Source: UBA6927 sp022447855 (GTDB lineage: Bacteria > Chloroflexota > Dehalococcoidia > Lucifugimonadales > UBA6927). Taken from it: a stretch of 64,000 nt of DNA. Within the stretch, counting starts at the first letter, position 1; each line of letters starts with the position of its first letter. The translations under genes and the position numbers were made by a program. Of this stretch, positions 54,801-63,591 are shown piece after piece. Below the pieces are notes generated by a model. That model had not been told where the DNA came from, did no database searches, and was given only the letters and a program-made list of their open reading frames with translations. The DNA lies in contig JAKUTX010000008.1 of NCBI GenBank assembly GCA_022447855.1, positions 1 to 64,000 on the forward strand, given 5' to 3'.

Positions 54801-55838
54801 TTGACCACTCCAATTTCTAATCCTTCAGAAATACTAGAATTTAATGAATATATCGATGTGATAAATCACTTCATAGATAGTGGTTGGACTGATGGTTTAC
54901 CAATTATACCTCCCACTCAAGAATTAGTTGATAATTTTATTAATATCTCTGGAAGATCTGCATCTGAAATCCTTGGATCTGAACCTACTAGAGGTAGAAT
55001 TATTACGGTGGAAAAAGCTGCCATAAATTCTGTAATGGCTGGATGTTTACCCGAATATTTCCCTGTAATTATCGCCGCGTGTGAAGCGATGTGTGAACCA
55101 AAATTCAATCTACATGGAATCACAGCAAGTACGATGGGTGCTGCACCTCTTATATTGGTAAATGGTCCGATTTCTAGTAAATTGAAAATCAATTCTGGTT
55201 TCGGGTTATTCGGACCTGGTCATAGGGCAAACGCTACAATAGGTAGAGCAATCCGTCTTATTATAATTAATGCTACAGGCGCCGTACCCGGAATTCTAGA
55301 CAAAGCCACACTCGGTCATGCGGGGAAATATACTTGGTGTATCTCTGAATCGGAAAGTATTAGTAATTGGGATCCTTTGCAAGTTGAAAGAGGATTCGAC
55401 AAATCTCAAAGCACTGTTACTCTATTTGCTGGATTATCTCCGATTCAAATTCAAAACCACGAAAGTAATTCTCCCCAAGGCATTGTCCAATCTTTTAAAG
55501 ATGCAATGTTTACTTCTGGTAGTGGTCAGGAAGAAATCATAGTAATCCTCCCAGGTCAACATATGGGTCATATTACAAAATCCAATTGGTCTAAAACTAA
55601 ATTGCAGCAATGCTTTTATGATTCAACAATCAAACAAAATGATATAGAATGGAACAAAGCTTACGCCATGAGGGATTATATACCGGACCCAGAATCACCT
55701 AAATCCGTAACTAGGTCACCCGAGGGAATTACTATTGTCCCAGCGGGTGGAGAAGCTGGTGGGTTCGCGCAACTTATTCCGCTTTGGGGTGGCGGGTCAA
55801 GCTCACAATCAGTGACTAAAGAAATACTAATCAATTAG
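54801..55838 (+). CDS. Uncharacterised protein paired with the UGSC selenoprotein
   Basis: 345 residues, TTG start with a strong GGAGG (54791-54795) upstream. No signal peptide or membrane segment. Glycine-rich patches stand out: ASTMGAAPLILVNGP, FGPGHRANATIGRAIRL, GHAGKYTWC and a final IVPAGGEAGGFAQLIPLWGGG. Cys residues lie in MAGCLP, ACEAMCEP and YTWC. I recognise the pattern as a family that neighbours UGSC proteins but know no function. A gap of 9 nt to the selenoprotein suggests one transcript and perhaps one enzyme. Confidence 0.65.
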   Translation: MTTPISNPSEILEFNEYIDVINHFIDSGWTDGLPIIPPTQELVDNFINISGRSASEILGSEPTRGRIITVEKAAINSVMAGCLPEYFPVIIAACEAMCEPKFNLHGITASTMGAAPLILVNGPISSKLKINSGFGLFGPGHRANATIGRAIRLIIINATGAVPGILDKATLGHAGKYTWCISESESISNWDPLQVERGFDKSQSTVTLFAGLSPIQIQNHESNSPQGIVQSFKDAMFTSGSGQEEIIVILPGQHMGHITKSNWSKTKLQQCFYDSTIKQNDIEWNKAYAMRDYIPDPESPKSVTRSPEGITIVPAGGEAGGFAQLIPLWGGGSSSQSVTKEILIN

Positions 55839-55847
55839 GAGCATTTA

Positions 55848-56378
55848 ATGACTACCAAAATTAAAGTATTGAATCCCACTGTAAAACCAATTTCTGAAGC
55901 TGGATTCCTTGCAAAACGACCTTCAAACTTAAAAGGTAAAAATTTGGGTCTTTTAGCTAATGGGAAAGAAAATTCTGAAGAATTGCTAGCATCAATTTCT
56001 GAAGTACTCTCAGACCATTTCGAATTCGGATCAATTATTAAAAGAAATAAAGGAAATGCTTCCAGGCCTTGCCCTGATAATTTAGTAGAAGAAATGGCAG
56101 AAGAGTGTGATGTAATCATAACTTCTAATGGTGACTGAGGTTCCTGTTCTTCGTGCAGTGTGTACGACGCCGTCGCATTTGAAAAACTCAATGTTCCAGC
56201 TGCAGTAATTTGCACCGAACCATTTATATCTAGTGGAAAAGCAATGCTAGAAATTGTAAATCTTCCCGAATATCCTATGGCAATTGTTCCTCATCCAATA
56301 GGAAGTTTAAGCAAATCTGAATTGCGGGAAATGGCTATGAAAATAGCTCCTGAAATCATACAAATTTTGACAGACTGA
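55848..56378 (+). CDS. UGSC-family selenoprotein
   Basis: 176 residues if the in-frame TGA at 56136-56138 is read as selenocysteine (Sec97). Reading continues in the same frame to a normal stop, with coherent protein sequence on both sides: EECDVIITSNGD, then Sec-Gly-Ser-Cys, then SSCSVYDAVAFEKLNVPAAVIC. Sec-Gly-Ser-Cys is a UxxC redox motif and names the known UGSC (seleno)protein family found in ocean metagenomes. The C-terminus (TEPFISSGKAMLEI, MAIVPHPIG) resembles that family. ATG at 55848 has AGGAG 7 nt upstream. Redox role is inferred. Confidence 0.88.
56136..56167 (+). promoter_or_regulatory. UGA codon with SECIS-like hairpin
   Basis: TCGTGC (56151-56156) pairs with GTACGA (56162-56167), one G-U pair included, around the loop AGTGT. 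The loop starts 18 nt after the UGA and has G at its second position, as bacterial SECIS elements usually do. The codons here are unusually GC-rich for this genome, which fits selection on RNA structure. SelB binding is inferred. Confidence 0.65.
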
Positions 56379-56388
56379 CCTTCAAAAA

Positions 56389-56673
56389 TTAGTCTGTTGA
56401 AAACCTTTGAGATTCCGGAGGCGTAGCCCACAATTCTTCAGCGCCTTTCATAGCCACAGATCGTTCTGGACTTCCTTTCCATTTATCATAAATCTCTTCA
56501 TTTTCCCAAATTACTAATGAAGTAATTTGGTTCGGATCTGATAAAGAATATAATGTACGTCGATGAACAAAACCTGGAGCCTTGCTTTGAGCTTCTCCAT
56601 TTCCCTTTAACAAAGTATCTGCTTTTAAAAAGCAATCATTTTTAGCCCAATGATGAGTCAAAACACCTATCAT
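56389..56673 (-). CDS. Antibiotic biosynthesis monooxygenase-like protein
   Basis: 94 residues, dimeric alpha-beta barrel (ABM/ferredoxin-like) fold: MIGVLTHHWAK start, GFVHRRTLYSLSDPNQITSLVIWENEE core. Such proteins include quinol monooxygenases and haem-degrading enzymes, as well as many of unknown role. It converges on the selenoprotein gene, and diverges from the Ldh2-type gene across about 100 nt. No catalytic residue can be assigned. Confidence 0.65.
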   Translation of the reverse strand: MIGVLTHHWAKNDCFLKADTLLKGNGEAQSKAPGFVHRRTLYSLSDPNQITSLVIWENEEIYDKWKGSPERSVAMKGAEELWATPPESQRFSTD

Positions 56674-56774
56674 AACTACCTCCTGCTATTAAGCTAATTA
56701 ATAAAAGTTTTTCCAATTAATGTAAAGTGATATTATGCTAAACTGAAATCATAAAAATTGCACTGGAGGAATTA

Positions 56775-57860
56775 ATGCCCACTCTAACTGAACATGATAT
56801 GCAACGAATTGCGTTTTCAATTCTTCACGCAGCAGGTGCACCAGAAGCACATGCAAAAACTGTAAGTGATCATTTGTCCTTGGCTAATTTGTCAGGTCAT
56901 GATTCACATGGATTTATAAGAATAATGCAGTATATACGTGATATTAAAAACGGAGGAGTTGTTCCCGATGCCAATCCTGAAACTGTCTTAGATTTCCAAG
57001 CGATTGCGCAATTAGACGGGAAAAAATCTTTTGGCCAAGTTGCAATGACTGCTGCAACAAAACTTGCAATTGAAAAAGCAAGAAAATTTGGTATAGGAAT
57101 GATCACAGTTAAAAACCTAGGCCATACTGGTCGCATAGGAACATATAATGAAATGATAGCCAGAGAAAACATGGTAGGACTAGTATGTACTGGTTTTGCA
57201 GGAGCCAGTCAGGGAATCGTTTCCCCATTCGGAGGAAAGACAGGCAAACTAGGAACAAATCCAATTTCCTACACATTCCCTTCTGATGAAGAAGGACCAA
57301 TATTGCTAGATATGGCTACGAGTGTTGGAGCTGAAGGAAAACTTAGAGTATATAGAGCCAGAGGCCACGATCTTCCAGATAAATGGGTTTTAGACAGTGA
57401 AGGCAATCCTAGTGAAAATCCAAACGATTTTTACGAAGGAGGCGCAATTTTACCTGTCGGAGGTCTAGCAGGTGGCCATAAGGGATTTGGGTTAGGTATG
57501 GTTGCTACCATATTGGGAGCAGTAATGGCAGAAACTGGTGATGACTCTGAAGGAACTGGAAGTATTTACGATGGTGGCGATGGTGGAATTAATGGATCGA
57601 CCGTAATTGCAATCAATGCCGAAGCACTAGGACCAATCGATGAGACTAAGAAACGAATTAGCAACTTTGTGAAATTCTTAAAGGATGTCGAACCAATGGA
57701 TGGATCCGAAGGAGTCTTATATCCTGGTGAAGTAGAAATAAGAAACAGAGTTAACAAACGTGCATCAGGAGTCGAAATAGAAGACGCTACTTGGAATCAA
57801 GTTTGCGAACTAATTGATGAATATAATGTACGCGCAGAACTAGAACCTCTCCCAAATTAA
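56775..57860 (+). CDS. Ldh2 / malate-L-lactate dehydrogenase family oxidoreductase
   Basis: 361 residues. NAD(P)-dependent 2-hydroxyacid or ureidoglycolate-type dehydrogenase of the second (non-Rossmann) class. Family motifs: GHDSHGFIRIMQYI, TVKNLGHTGRIGTYNEMIA, FGGKTGKLGTNPISYTFP and LAGGHKGFGLGMV. Ribosome binding site GGAGG precedes the ATG. Substrate unknown: malate, lactate, or a sugar-derived acid. It ends at a very strong terminator. Confidence 0.9.
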   Translation: MPTLTEHDMQRIAFSILHAAGAPEAHAKTVSDHLSLANLSGHDSHGFIRIMQYIRDIKNGGVVPDANPETVLDFQAIAQLDGKKSFGQVAMTAATKLAIEKARKFGIGMITVKNLGHTGRIGTYNEMIARENMVGLVCTGFAGASQGIVSPFGGKTGKLGTNPISYTFPSDEEGPILLDMATSVGAEGKLRVYRARGHDLPDKWVLDSEGNPSENPNDFYEGGAILPVGGLAGGHKGFGLGMVATILGAVMAETGDDSEGTGSIYDGGDGGINGSTVIAINAEALGPIDETKKRISNFVKFLKDVEPMDGSEGVLYPGEVEIRNRVNKRASGVEIEDATWNQVCELIDEYNVRAELEPLPN

Positions 57861-57882
57861 ATTCCCATAATTTTATAGTCGT

Positions 57883-57922
57883 ACAAAACACAACTCACTT
57901 TTTCAAGTGAGTTGTGTTTTGT
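57883..57922. terminator. Very strong terminator after the Ldh2-type gene
   Basis: An 18-bp perfect stem, ACAAAACACAACTCACTT (57883-57900) and AAGTGAGTTGTGTTTTGT (57905-57922), with loop TTTC. The downstream arm contains a T-run suited to intrinsic termination on the plus strand. Confidence 0.9.
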
Positions 57923-58261
57923 TTAAAAAGATACACATCCGAATTTTTTAAGCATATATATCAAATAATTTAGTGTATGAACTTGAAAAACTATTACATA
58001 GATTCTTTTTAGAAGATTTAACTATCAAAACACGAAAGCAAAAATTCCTACATAAATTCCTATATGAGAAATATTGTGACGAAATATGTTCATAAAATAT
58101 AAATACTATACTAATAAATCCATTATTTTATATAAACCGAATTATTCATCCATAAATAATTTATAAATCTATACTAAATTTTTGCAAATGCATACACTTC
58201 ATTGTAGAAAATGTGTATACTTCTAAAGGCCAAAACATTAACACTACAAAGAGAGGCAAAT
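57923..58261 (+). promoter_or_regulatory. AT-rich promoter region of the metal/heme importer, with possible operator
   Basis: No gene here. The interesting part is an inverted repeat GCATACAC (58190-58197) and GTGTATAC (58213-58220), one mismatch over 8 bp, between a likely promoter region (TATACT near 58171) and the start codon. It is in the place of an operator for a Fur- or DtxR-type repressor, but the sequence is not a recognised box. Confidence 0.35.
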
Positions 58262-59236
58262 GTGAAAACAGTTAGAAATATTTCAAACCTTTTGAATCTG
58301 AACCCATTATTGGCAGTAGTTTTATTAATAGTCACAGTTCTAGCTATTATTACTTCTATCCCTGGGTGTTCTTCAGACTCGGAATCCGAAGAAACTAAAG
58401 TTAGTTCTGAAAATCCTATAACAGTCATTGACGCCCTAGGGCAAGAACTTTCATTTACTTCGGTTCCTGAAAAAATCGCTACAATAAGCCCTACTGCAAC
58501 AGAAATGTTATACGCAGCTGGAGGAACATCAATTTTAAGAGATCGTGCTTCAAATTTCCCTTCTGAGGCTGCTTCACTACCAGACGTAGGTAGTGCATAC
58601 AATCCATCAATAGAAACCATAATGAGTACTCAACCAGATTTAGTGATTATTGAGGCATTAACTCAAGCAAGGTTCGTGGGACCTTTAAGCCAGTCTGGAC
58701 TCAAAGTATTAGCTGTAAAAGCTGAAACTAAGGAAGATATCATTAGTGGAATATCAAATCTGGGAACTATATTAAATACTGAAAATATAGCTAATAAGAA
58801 AACTGAAGATATTGTTGAAAGATTGGATGCCGCCAAAAGCGATGACGATAGAAGTGTTTTGATTCTTATTTCCGATCAGGACCAAAGTCTTTACGCTGCC
58901 CGTCCAGAATCTTATACTGGATTAATAGCTGAACTCGTGGGATTACATAACAAAGCTGAAGGGTTACCTGATTCAGGACCATTCCCCGGGTTTGCTCTAG
59001 TATCCCCCGAATTTATTTTAGGTGCTGATCCTGATATCATTTTGACAATTAGTCCTGCACCAGAGCCTGCTCCTAGATTGTCGGACTCTATTAAACGTAT
59101 ACCTCCTTTTGCGAGATTGACTGCAATTCAACAGAATAATGTATTCGAAGCAGACGTGACCTTATTTCTACAATCCCCTGGACCACGAATCGTTGATGCA
59201 GTAGAATTTTTAGATCAGAAGGTGAATTCTAACTAA
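58262..59236 (+). CDS. Iron/heme/B12-type ABC substrate-binding lipoprotein
   Basis: About 324 residues from GTG 58262, chosen for GAGAGG 5 nt upstream. Long hydrophobic leader ends in a lipobox SIPGC, so it is lipid-anchored outside the membrane. Two-lobe fold of the BtuF/FecB type: FTSVPEKIATISPTATEMLYA start, DVGSAYNPSIETIMSTQPDLVI, then LGTILNTEN and LTAIQQNNVFE near the end. The following ferrochelatase gene makes iron or heme more likely than B12. The ligand is not settled. Confidence 0.88.
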   Translation: MKTVRNISNLLNLNPLLAVVLLIVTVLAIITSIPGCSSDSESEETKVSSENPITVIDALGQELSFTSVPEKIATISPTATEMLYAAGGTSILRDRASNFPSEAASLPDVGSAYNPSIETIMSTQPDLVIIEALTQARFVGPLSQSGLKVLAVKAETKEDIISGISNLGTILNTENIANKKTEDIVERLDAAKSDDDRSVLILISDQDQSLYAARPESYTGLIAELVGLHNKAEGLPDSGPFPGFALVSPEFILGADPDIILTISPAPEPAPRLSDSIKRIPPFARLTAIQQNNVFEADVTLFLQSPGPRIVDAVEFLDQKVNSN

Positions 59237-59242
59237 CAATTT

Positions 59243-60214
59243 ATGCAAATATCAGTCCAATATTTTATCTTAGGGTTAATTATTTTTGGTTTGGTTCTAG
59301 TAGGGATTTTTACAGGACCATCAGATTTTTCAATAAAAGAAATGTTTGATGGGTTACTAAGAAAAAATGATCACATCTCTCAAGTTATTATATGGGATAT
59401 GAGAATTCCCCGAATATTAGCAAGCATAATAGTTGGTAATTGTTTAGGACTTGCTGGAGTGTTGATACAGTTATCTACCAGAAGTTCTCTAGGAGACCCC
59501 AATCTATTTGGAATAGGTGGAGGTGCCGCAATATTCATTGCCGCTGGATTTGGAGGATTATTTGTAATTAGTAGTTTCTTTTCTCTAATTGGTTGCATTA
59601 TTTCATCAACATTAGTTGCACTAGGACTATCAATGTTAATTTCAACTCCTAACCTTTCTGCCACAAAACTTGCATTAATGGGTATAGCTGTTGCCGCTCT
59701 TACAATTTCAATTGGAACAGCAATAATTTCTCACGGGAGAGTTTTTCCTTCTCAGATCATTGGGTTAGTTTCAGGATCCTTCAGCTCTAGCAACTGGGAA
59801 AATGTTTTTTATCTTTTAATTATTTTTTGCATATGTTTCGCAATCTCAATATGTCTGGCAAGAAAATTTTTTGCAATAATGCTAGGCGATATTCTCACAA
59901 AATCCTTAGGAGTGAATCCTATAAAAATCAGATTGTTCGCCATGACAATTGTAGGAGTCCTTTCCGGAGTCTCAGTTTTTTCAGGAGGCATAATTGGATT
60001 TGTAGGATTAGTTTCGCCTCATATTTCTAGAAGGTTATTTGGGAATTCAACGATAAACTTAATAATAAGTTCCTCAATAATTGGAGGATTAATCACATTA
60101 TTTGCTGATCAATTAGCGCGTCTATTATTCGCCCCTTCAGAACTTCCAGTAGGTCTAGCAACAACAATTTTAGGTGCCCCAACAATGATGTATCTAGCTT
60201 TAAAAGTAAAATGA
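59243..60214 (+). CDS. FecCD-family ABC transporter permease
   Basis: 323 residues with 9-10 hydrophobic helices. FecCD signatures: WDMRIPRILASIIVG, NLFGIGGGAAIFIAAGFGG and FVGLVSPHISRRLFG, where the ATPase docks. It follows the binding protein by 6 nt and overlaps the ATPase gene by 4 nt. Confidence 0.92.
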   Translation: MQISVQYFILGLIIFGLVLVGIFTGPSDFSIKEMFDGLLRKNDHISQVIIWDMRIPRILASIIVGNCLGLAGVLIQLSTRSSLGDPNLFGIGGGAAIFIAAGFGGLFVISSFFSLIGCIISSTLVALGLSMLISTPNLSATKLALMGIAVAALTISIGTAIISHGRVFPSQIIGLVSGSFSSSNWENVFYLLIIFCICFAISICLARKFFAIMLGDILTKSLGVNPIKIRLFAMTIVGVLSGVSVFSGGIIGFVGLVSPHISRRLFGNSTINLIISSSIIGGLITLFADQLARLLFAPSELPVGLATTILGAPTMMYLALKVK

Positions 60215-60819
60215 CGATAACAATTAAAAATTTAACCGTTGAATTAGAAGATATAAAAATATTACATAATATTTCAATTCAAATACCCATCAAGTCATTT
60301 ACCTGTATTTTGGGTGAAAATGGGGCTGGAAAATCAACTTTATTACGTGTAATTGCTAATGACATTTCTGACTATTCTGGATTCATATCAAGAATCAAGG
60401 AAACAGATTTAGTATACCTCCCTCAAAACATAGAATCTCCTCCATTTTTAACTGCATCCGAGATAGTTTCTTTAGGTTTCTACAATTCCAAATTCACAAA
60501 GCAAAAAGTTACTCATCTTTCAAACGAATTAATTGAAACATGTGGAATCTCAAAGATAAAAAATCAACTTTTTGAAAATATCTCATCAGGAGAAAAACAA
60601 CGAGTATGGATCGCATTTGCACTTGCACAATCTAAAGATTTCATATTAATGGATGAACCACTTTCATCCGTAGATACTGATTCAAGAAAAGGTTTCTACG
60701 AATTACTCAAAGGGATCGTAGAGTCAGGGAAAACCATAATCCTTGTAAGTCATCACATTGAAGATGTGACTATATACGCAGACAATATAATCAGACTTGA
60801 AAAAGGATGCGTTGTCTGA
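60211..60819 (+). CDS. ABC transporter ATP-binding protein
   Basis: 202 residues, a short but complete ABC ATPase. Walker A LGENGAGKSTLL, signature ISSGEKQRVWIA, Walker B DFILMDEPLSS and switch His in LVSHHIED. It energises the preceding permease; a single copy of each subunit fits a homodimeric importer. Confidence 0.92.
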   Translation: MTITIKNLTVELEDIKILHNISIQIPIKSFTCILGENGAGKSTLLRVIANDISDYSGFISRIKETDLVYLPQNIESPPFLTASEIVSLGFYNSKFTKQKVTHLSNELIETCGISKIKNQLFENISSGEKQRVWIAFALAQSKDFILMDEPLSSVDTDSRKGFYELLKGIVESGKTIILVSHHIEDVTIYADNIIRLEKGCVV

Positions 60820-60882
60820 AATTTTGCCTCAACGTATATATTAAAATAAAATAATGAAAAATTTTGAAAGTGATATAGTTTT

Positions 60883-61908
60883 TTGAGTAACCCAAAAGTT
60901 GGATTTTTACTAATGAATATTGGAACTCCTACGGAGCCAACAATTTCAGGATTAAGAACCTACCTAAAAGAGTTTTTATCTGACCCAGATGTTATTGATG
61001 TACATCCAATTTTACGATGGTTAATTGTAAATTTACTCGTTGTACCATTTAGACCACATAGGATACTACATCAATATCAGAGTGTATGGATGAAAGAGGG
61101 ATCACCTTTAATGGTAAACTCCAAAAATTTCGTAGAGAAAATTTCTTCAAAAAACCCTGAATTTAAATTTGAAATTGGAATGCGCTATGGGAAACCCTCG
61201 ATAAAAGATGCGTTAATAAATCTTCAAAATTCTAAAGTGGAAAAGGTAGTTTTAATTCCTATGTTTCCACAATTTGCACAAGCCACATCAGGATCATGTG
61301 TGAAAAAGGCAATTGAGTTAATGCATGAGCTGAAAATCAATACTCCCTATGAAATAAAAAAACCATTCTATAATGAAGAATGGTTTACTGAGTGTATAGC
61401 AAATTCTATTGAAGAATCAGAAGCATACAGAGACTCTGATCTTCTGCTATTTAGTTTTCACGGTTTGCCAGAAAGACAGATCAAAAAAATGGATCCTTCG
61501 AATCAATATTGCTTAAACAATATTGATTGCTGTGAAAGTAATTCCCCATTTAATGAAATGTGTTACAAATTCCATTGCCATACAACCGTAAAAAAAGTTG
61601 TAAATAAACTAAAAACTAAGAAACCTTATCAGATAGGATTTCAAAGCAGATTTGGTCTTGATGCATGGATTAAACCCAACACAACAGATGTGATTGAGTC
61701 GTTACCAAAAGAAGGAATCAAAAAAATATCAGTCGTTTGCCCGGCATTTGTATTTGATTGTCTCGAAACTTTAGAAGAAATTGCTATAAGAAATAATGAA
61801 TATTTTGTTGAGGCAGGAGGTCAGTCTCTTAAAATGATTCCAGCATTAAATGATAACGATACTTGGGTTAATAAATTTTATGGATCAATTAAAAATAAAT
61901 TTAATTGA
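60883..61908 (+). CDS. hemH: Ferrochelatase
   Basis: 341 residues, TTG start without a good ribosome binding site. Inserts Fe(II) into a porphyrin. Motifs: LLMNIGTPTEP start, LLLFSFHGLPERQIKKMD (active His) and FQSRFGLDAWIKP. A cluster of Cys between 207 and 230 (CLNNIDCC and MCYKFHC) could bind a metal or Fe-S cluster, as some bacterial ferrochelatases do. Following the metal/heme importer, it suggests iron supply for heme. Late steps of heme synthesis are elsewhere. Confidence 0.93.
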   Translation: MSNPKVGFLLMNIGTPTEPTISGLRTYLKEFLSDPDVIDVHPILRWLIVNLLVVPFRPHRILHQYQSVWMKEGSPLMVNSKNFVEKISSKNPEFKFEIGMRYGKPSIKDALINLQNSKVEKVVLIPMFPQFAQATSGSCVKKAIELMHELKINTPYEIKKPFYNEEWFTECIANSIEESEAYRDSDLLLFSFHGLPERQIKKMDPSNQYCLNNIDCCESNSPFNEMCYKFHCHTTVKKVVNKLKTKKPYQIGFQSRFGLDAWIKPNTTDVIESLPKEGIKKISVVCPAFVFDCLETLEEIAIRNNEYFVEAGGQSLKMIPALNDNDTWVNKFYGSIKNKFN

Positions 61909-61929
61909 TCAAACTAGGAGATACTAGAA

Positions 61930-62205
61930 ATGGATTTTCACTCTGTTTCTCTTAAAATTAAAGATAATAAAAAAGTAATCATTAGGACGTTAGCATTCTT
62001 TTTAGTTTTACGTTCCATACACGGATTTTCAATACTGGCTATTGCATACTTTTTAGGAGTAACCGTTCAGGATCTACGTAATTGGGAAATTTTCGGGTTC
62101 CGAATATATTTTTTGATTATAGCAATCGTCATATTCTTCATGTTTAGACGATATAAAAAAGTGTACAAATGGTGGAAAAACCTACCAAATCCTGTCAGGG
62201 AATAA
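61930..62205 (+). CDS. Small membrane protein
   Basis: 91 residues. Two hydrophobic helices (about 22-45 and 55-72) with basic flanks and a YKKVYKWWKN tail. A ribosome binding site AGGAG lies upstream. It is 21 nt after hemH, so probably in the same transcript. Not a known family. Confidence 0.55.
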   Translation: MDFHSVSLKIKDNKKVIIRTLAFFLVLRSIHGFSILAIAYFLGVTVQDLRNWEIFGFRIYFLIIAIVIFFMFRRYKKVYKWWKNLPNPVRE

Positions 62206-62312
62206 ACCAATTATATCGTTAACTTTACAAAAGGACCAACTATTTCAGAACTCCATGGATATATTTAAACTCAGTAGGTTAAATATACTATATAACCAGT
62301 AGACAGAAATCA

Positions 62313-63023
62313 TTATTGACTGGCATAGAGCATTACCCTTCGCAGAACACTCTCACCTCTCGCACCAGAAAATTGCAAATCTAAATTACCCGCTTTATCA
62401 ATCAACCTAAAAGAAGGTACACCTTCCACCCCATATTTCTTTGCAATTAAATTCCCTTCATCCCAACCTGTAGGAATCATAAATTTTTGTTCATTATAAA
62501 AGTTTGACGCCTCTTCAAACTCTGAGAGTATTGCTATTCCAAGTACATCTACACCTGACTCCAAGAATTCTAAATACAGTGACTCAACCACTGGCATTTC
62601 TTTATGGCAATATGGACACCATGGGGCCCAAAAGACCAATAAAATAGGTCTGCCATTTTGATCCAAAACATCAAATTGAGTTTGATCGAAAAGTTCTAGT
62701 GTAAATTCAGGAGCTGGGTCAAGATCAGGAATTGGATAAGGAGGCGAGGATGGACTATTTGTAGAACCATTCTTAACCTCAGGAGTAGGATTTGTATTTG
62801 AAGCAATTGTAGGAGAAGGAGCAATTGTAGGAGAAGGCGCAGGTGTTGTAGTAGTCTCAAATGATGGAATAATAGTAGCCAAAATCCCTGATTTTATAGG
62901 ATCAGATTGAATCATCTCAGAATCATCGATCTTATCAGCTCCATTAGAAGAGTTAGATGAGCAACTATTCAGTAATAACAAAAAAAGTAATGGTGTAAAA
63001 AGGACTATTTTGTTTTTATTCAA
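62313..63023 (-). CDS. TlpA/thioredoxin-like lipoprotein
   Basis: 236 residues. Lipobox LLNSC (Cys21) marks membrane attachment on the outside. A Pro/Thr-rich linker (about 40-95) contains a tandem APSPTI repeat, coded by two 18-bp units at 62803-62837. The thioredoxin fold (about 100-235) has the active site FWAPWCPYCHKEMP and a cis-Pro in GVEGVPSFRLI. Likely reduces or oxidises exported thiols, for example in cytochrome maturation; partner unknown. Confidence 0.88.
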   Translation of the reverse strand: MNKNKIVLFTPLLFLLLLNSCSSNSSNGADKIDDSEMIQSDPIKSGILATIIPSFETTTTPAPSPTIAPSPTIASNTNPTPEVKNGSTNSPSSPPYPIPDLDPAPEFTLELFDQTQFDVLDQNGRPILLVFWAPWCPYCHKEMPVVESLYLEFLESGVDVLGIAILSEFEEASNFYNEQKFMIPTGWDEGNLIAKKYGVEGVPSFRLIDKAGNLDLQFSGARGESVLRRVMLYASQ

Positions 63024-63073
63024 TTTAACCCCTTAAAAGATTTTAAATACAAGTAATAAATCAAAAATACAAC

Positions 63074-63457
63074 TTAGTTTTTGGTGGGTCTACTCAAAAT
63101 ATAAATTGTGCCTACCAGAGCTAATGATAATACAGGAATCTTAAAAAATAGCCACCCATAGGGAGCCCAAATTATAGATATTCCCGTAAATACCCACATC
63201 GAACCCAACGAAAACACCTTTGCCTTTAAAGCCATTGAACCAGTCTCTAAGAAATCGCGCACCGTTTCTCCAAAATATTTGTTCTGGACAACGAAATTAT
63301 AAAGTTTTTCAGAAGATCGTACAAAAAAAGTGGCAGCCACTATTAACCAAATAGTTCCTGGAAGCCCTGGAACTATAAAACCCACGATTCCTAAGGCCAA
63401 AAACAATAGGCCCAGAAAAATAAAAATGTAACGCTTTATCCTGCGTAAAAAACCCAT
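63074..63457 (-). CDS. DUF454 (YbaN-like) membrane protein
   Basis: 127 residues, two to three membrane helices with a conserved FLGLLFLALGIVGFIVPGLPGT start and KYFGETVRDFLETG loop. Function of the family is unknown. It lies 50 nt upstream of the thioredoxin-like lipoprotein gene on the same strand. Confidence 0.85.
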   Translation of the reverse strand: MGFLRRIKRYIFIFLGLLFLALGIVGFIVPGLPGTIWLIVAATFFVRSSEKLYNFVVQNKYFGETVRDFLETGSMALKAKVFSLGSMWVFTGISIIWAPYGWLFFKIPVLSLALVGTIYILSRPTKN

Positions 63458-63591
63458 ACTAAATAAAAAACTGCTTAAACTTGAAATTTTAACAGACCAA
63501 ACTACTGACCTGATAATGCCCTATAATCATTATAACAATTGTTAAGTATAATTGTGAGAATTTTTACGAATTCAAATTATTCTACAGCTTG

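Noticed and set aside
55848..56138. Reading the UGA gene as two separate short proteins or a pseudogene.
   Set aside because: Frame, length and family motif are continuous across the UGA, there is a hairpin at SECIS distance, and the second half has no start with a ribosome binding site.
62803..62837. 18-bp tandem repeat as a regulatory or mobile repeat.
   Set aside because: It lies in frame inside the Pro-rich linker of the thioredoxin-like lipoprotein and simply codes for repeated APSPTI.
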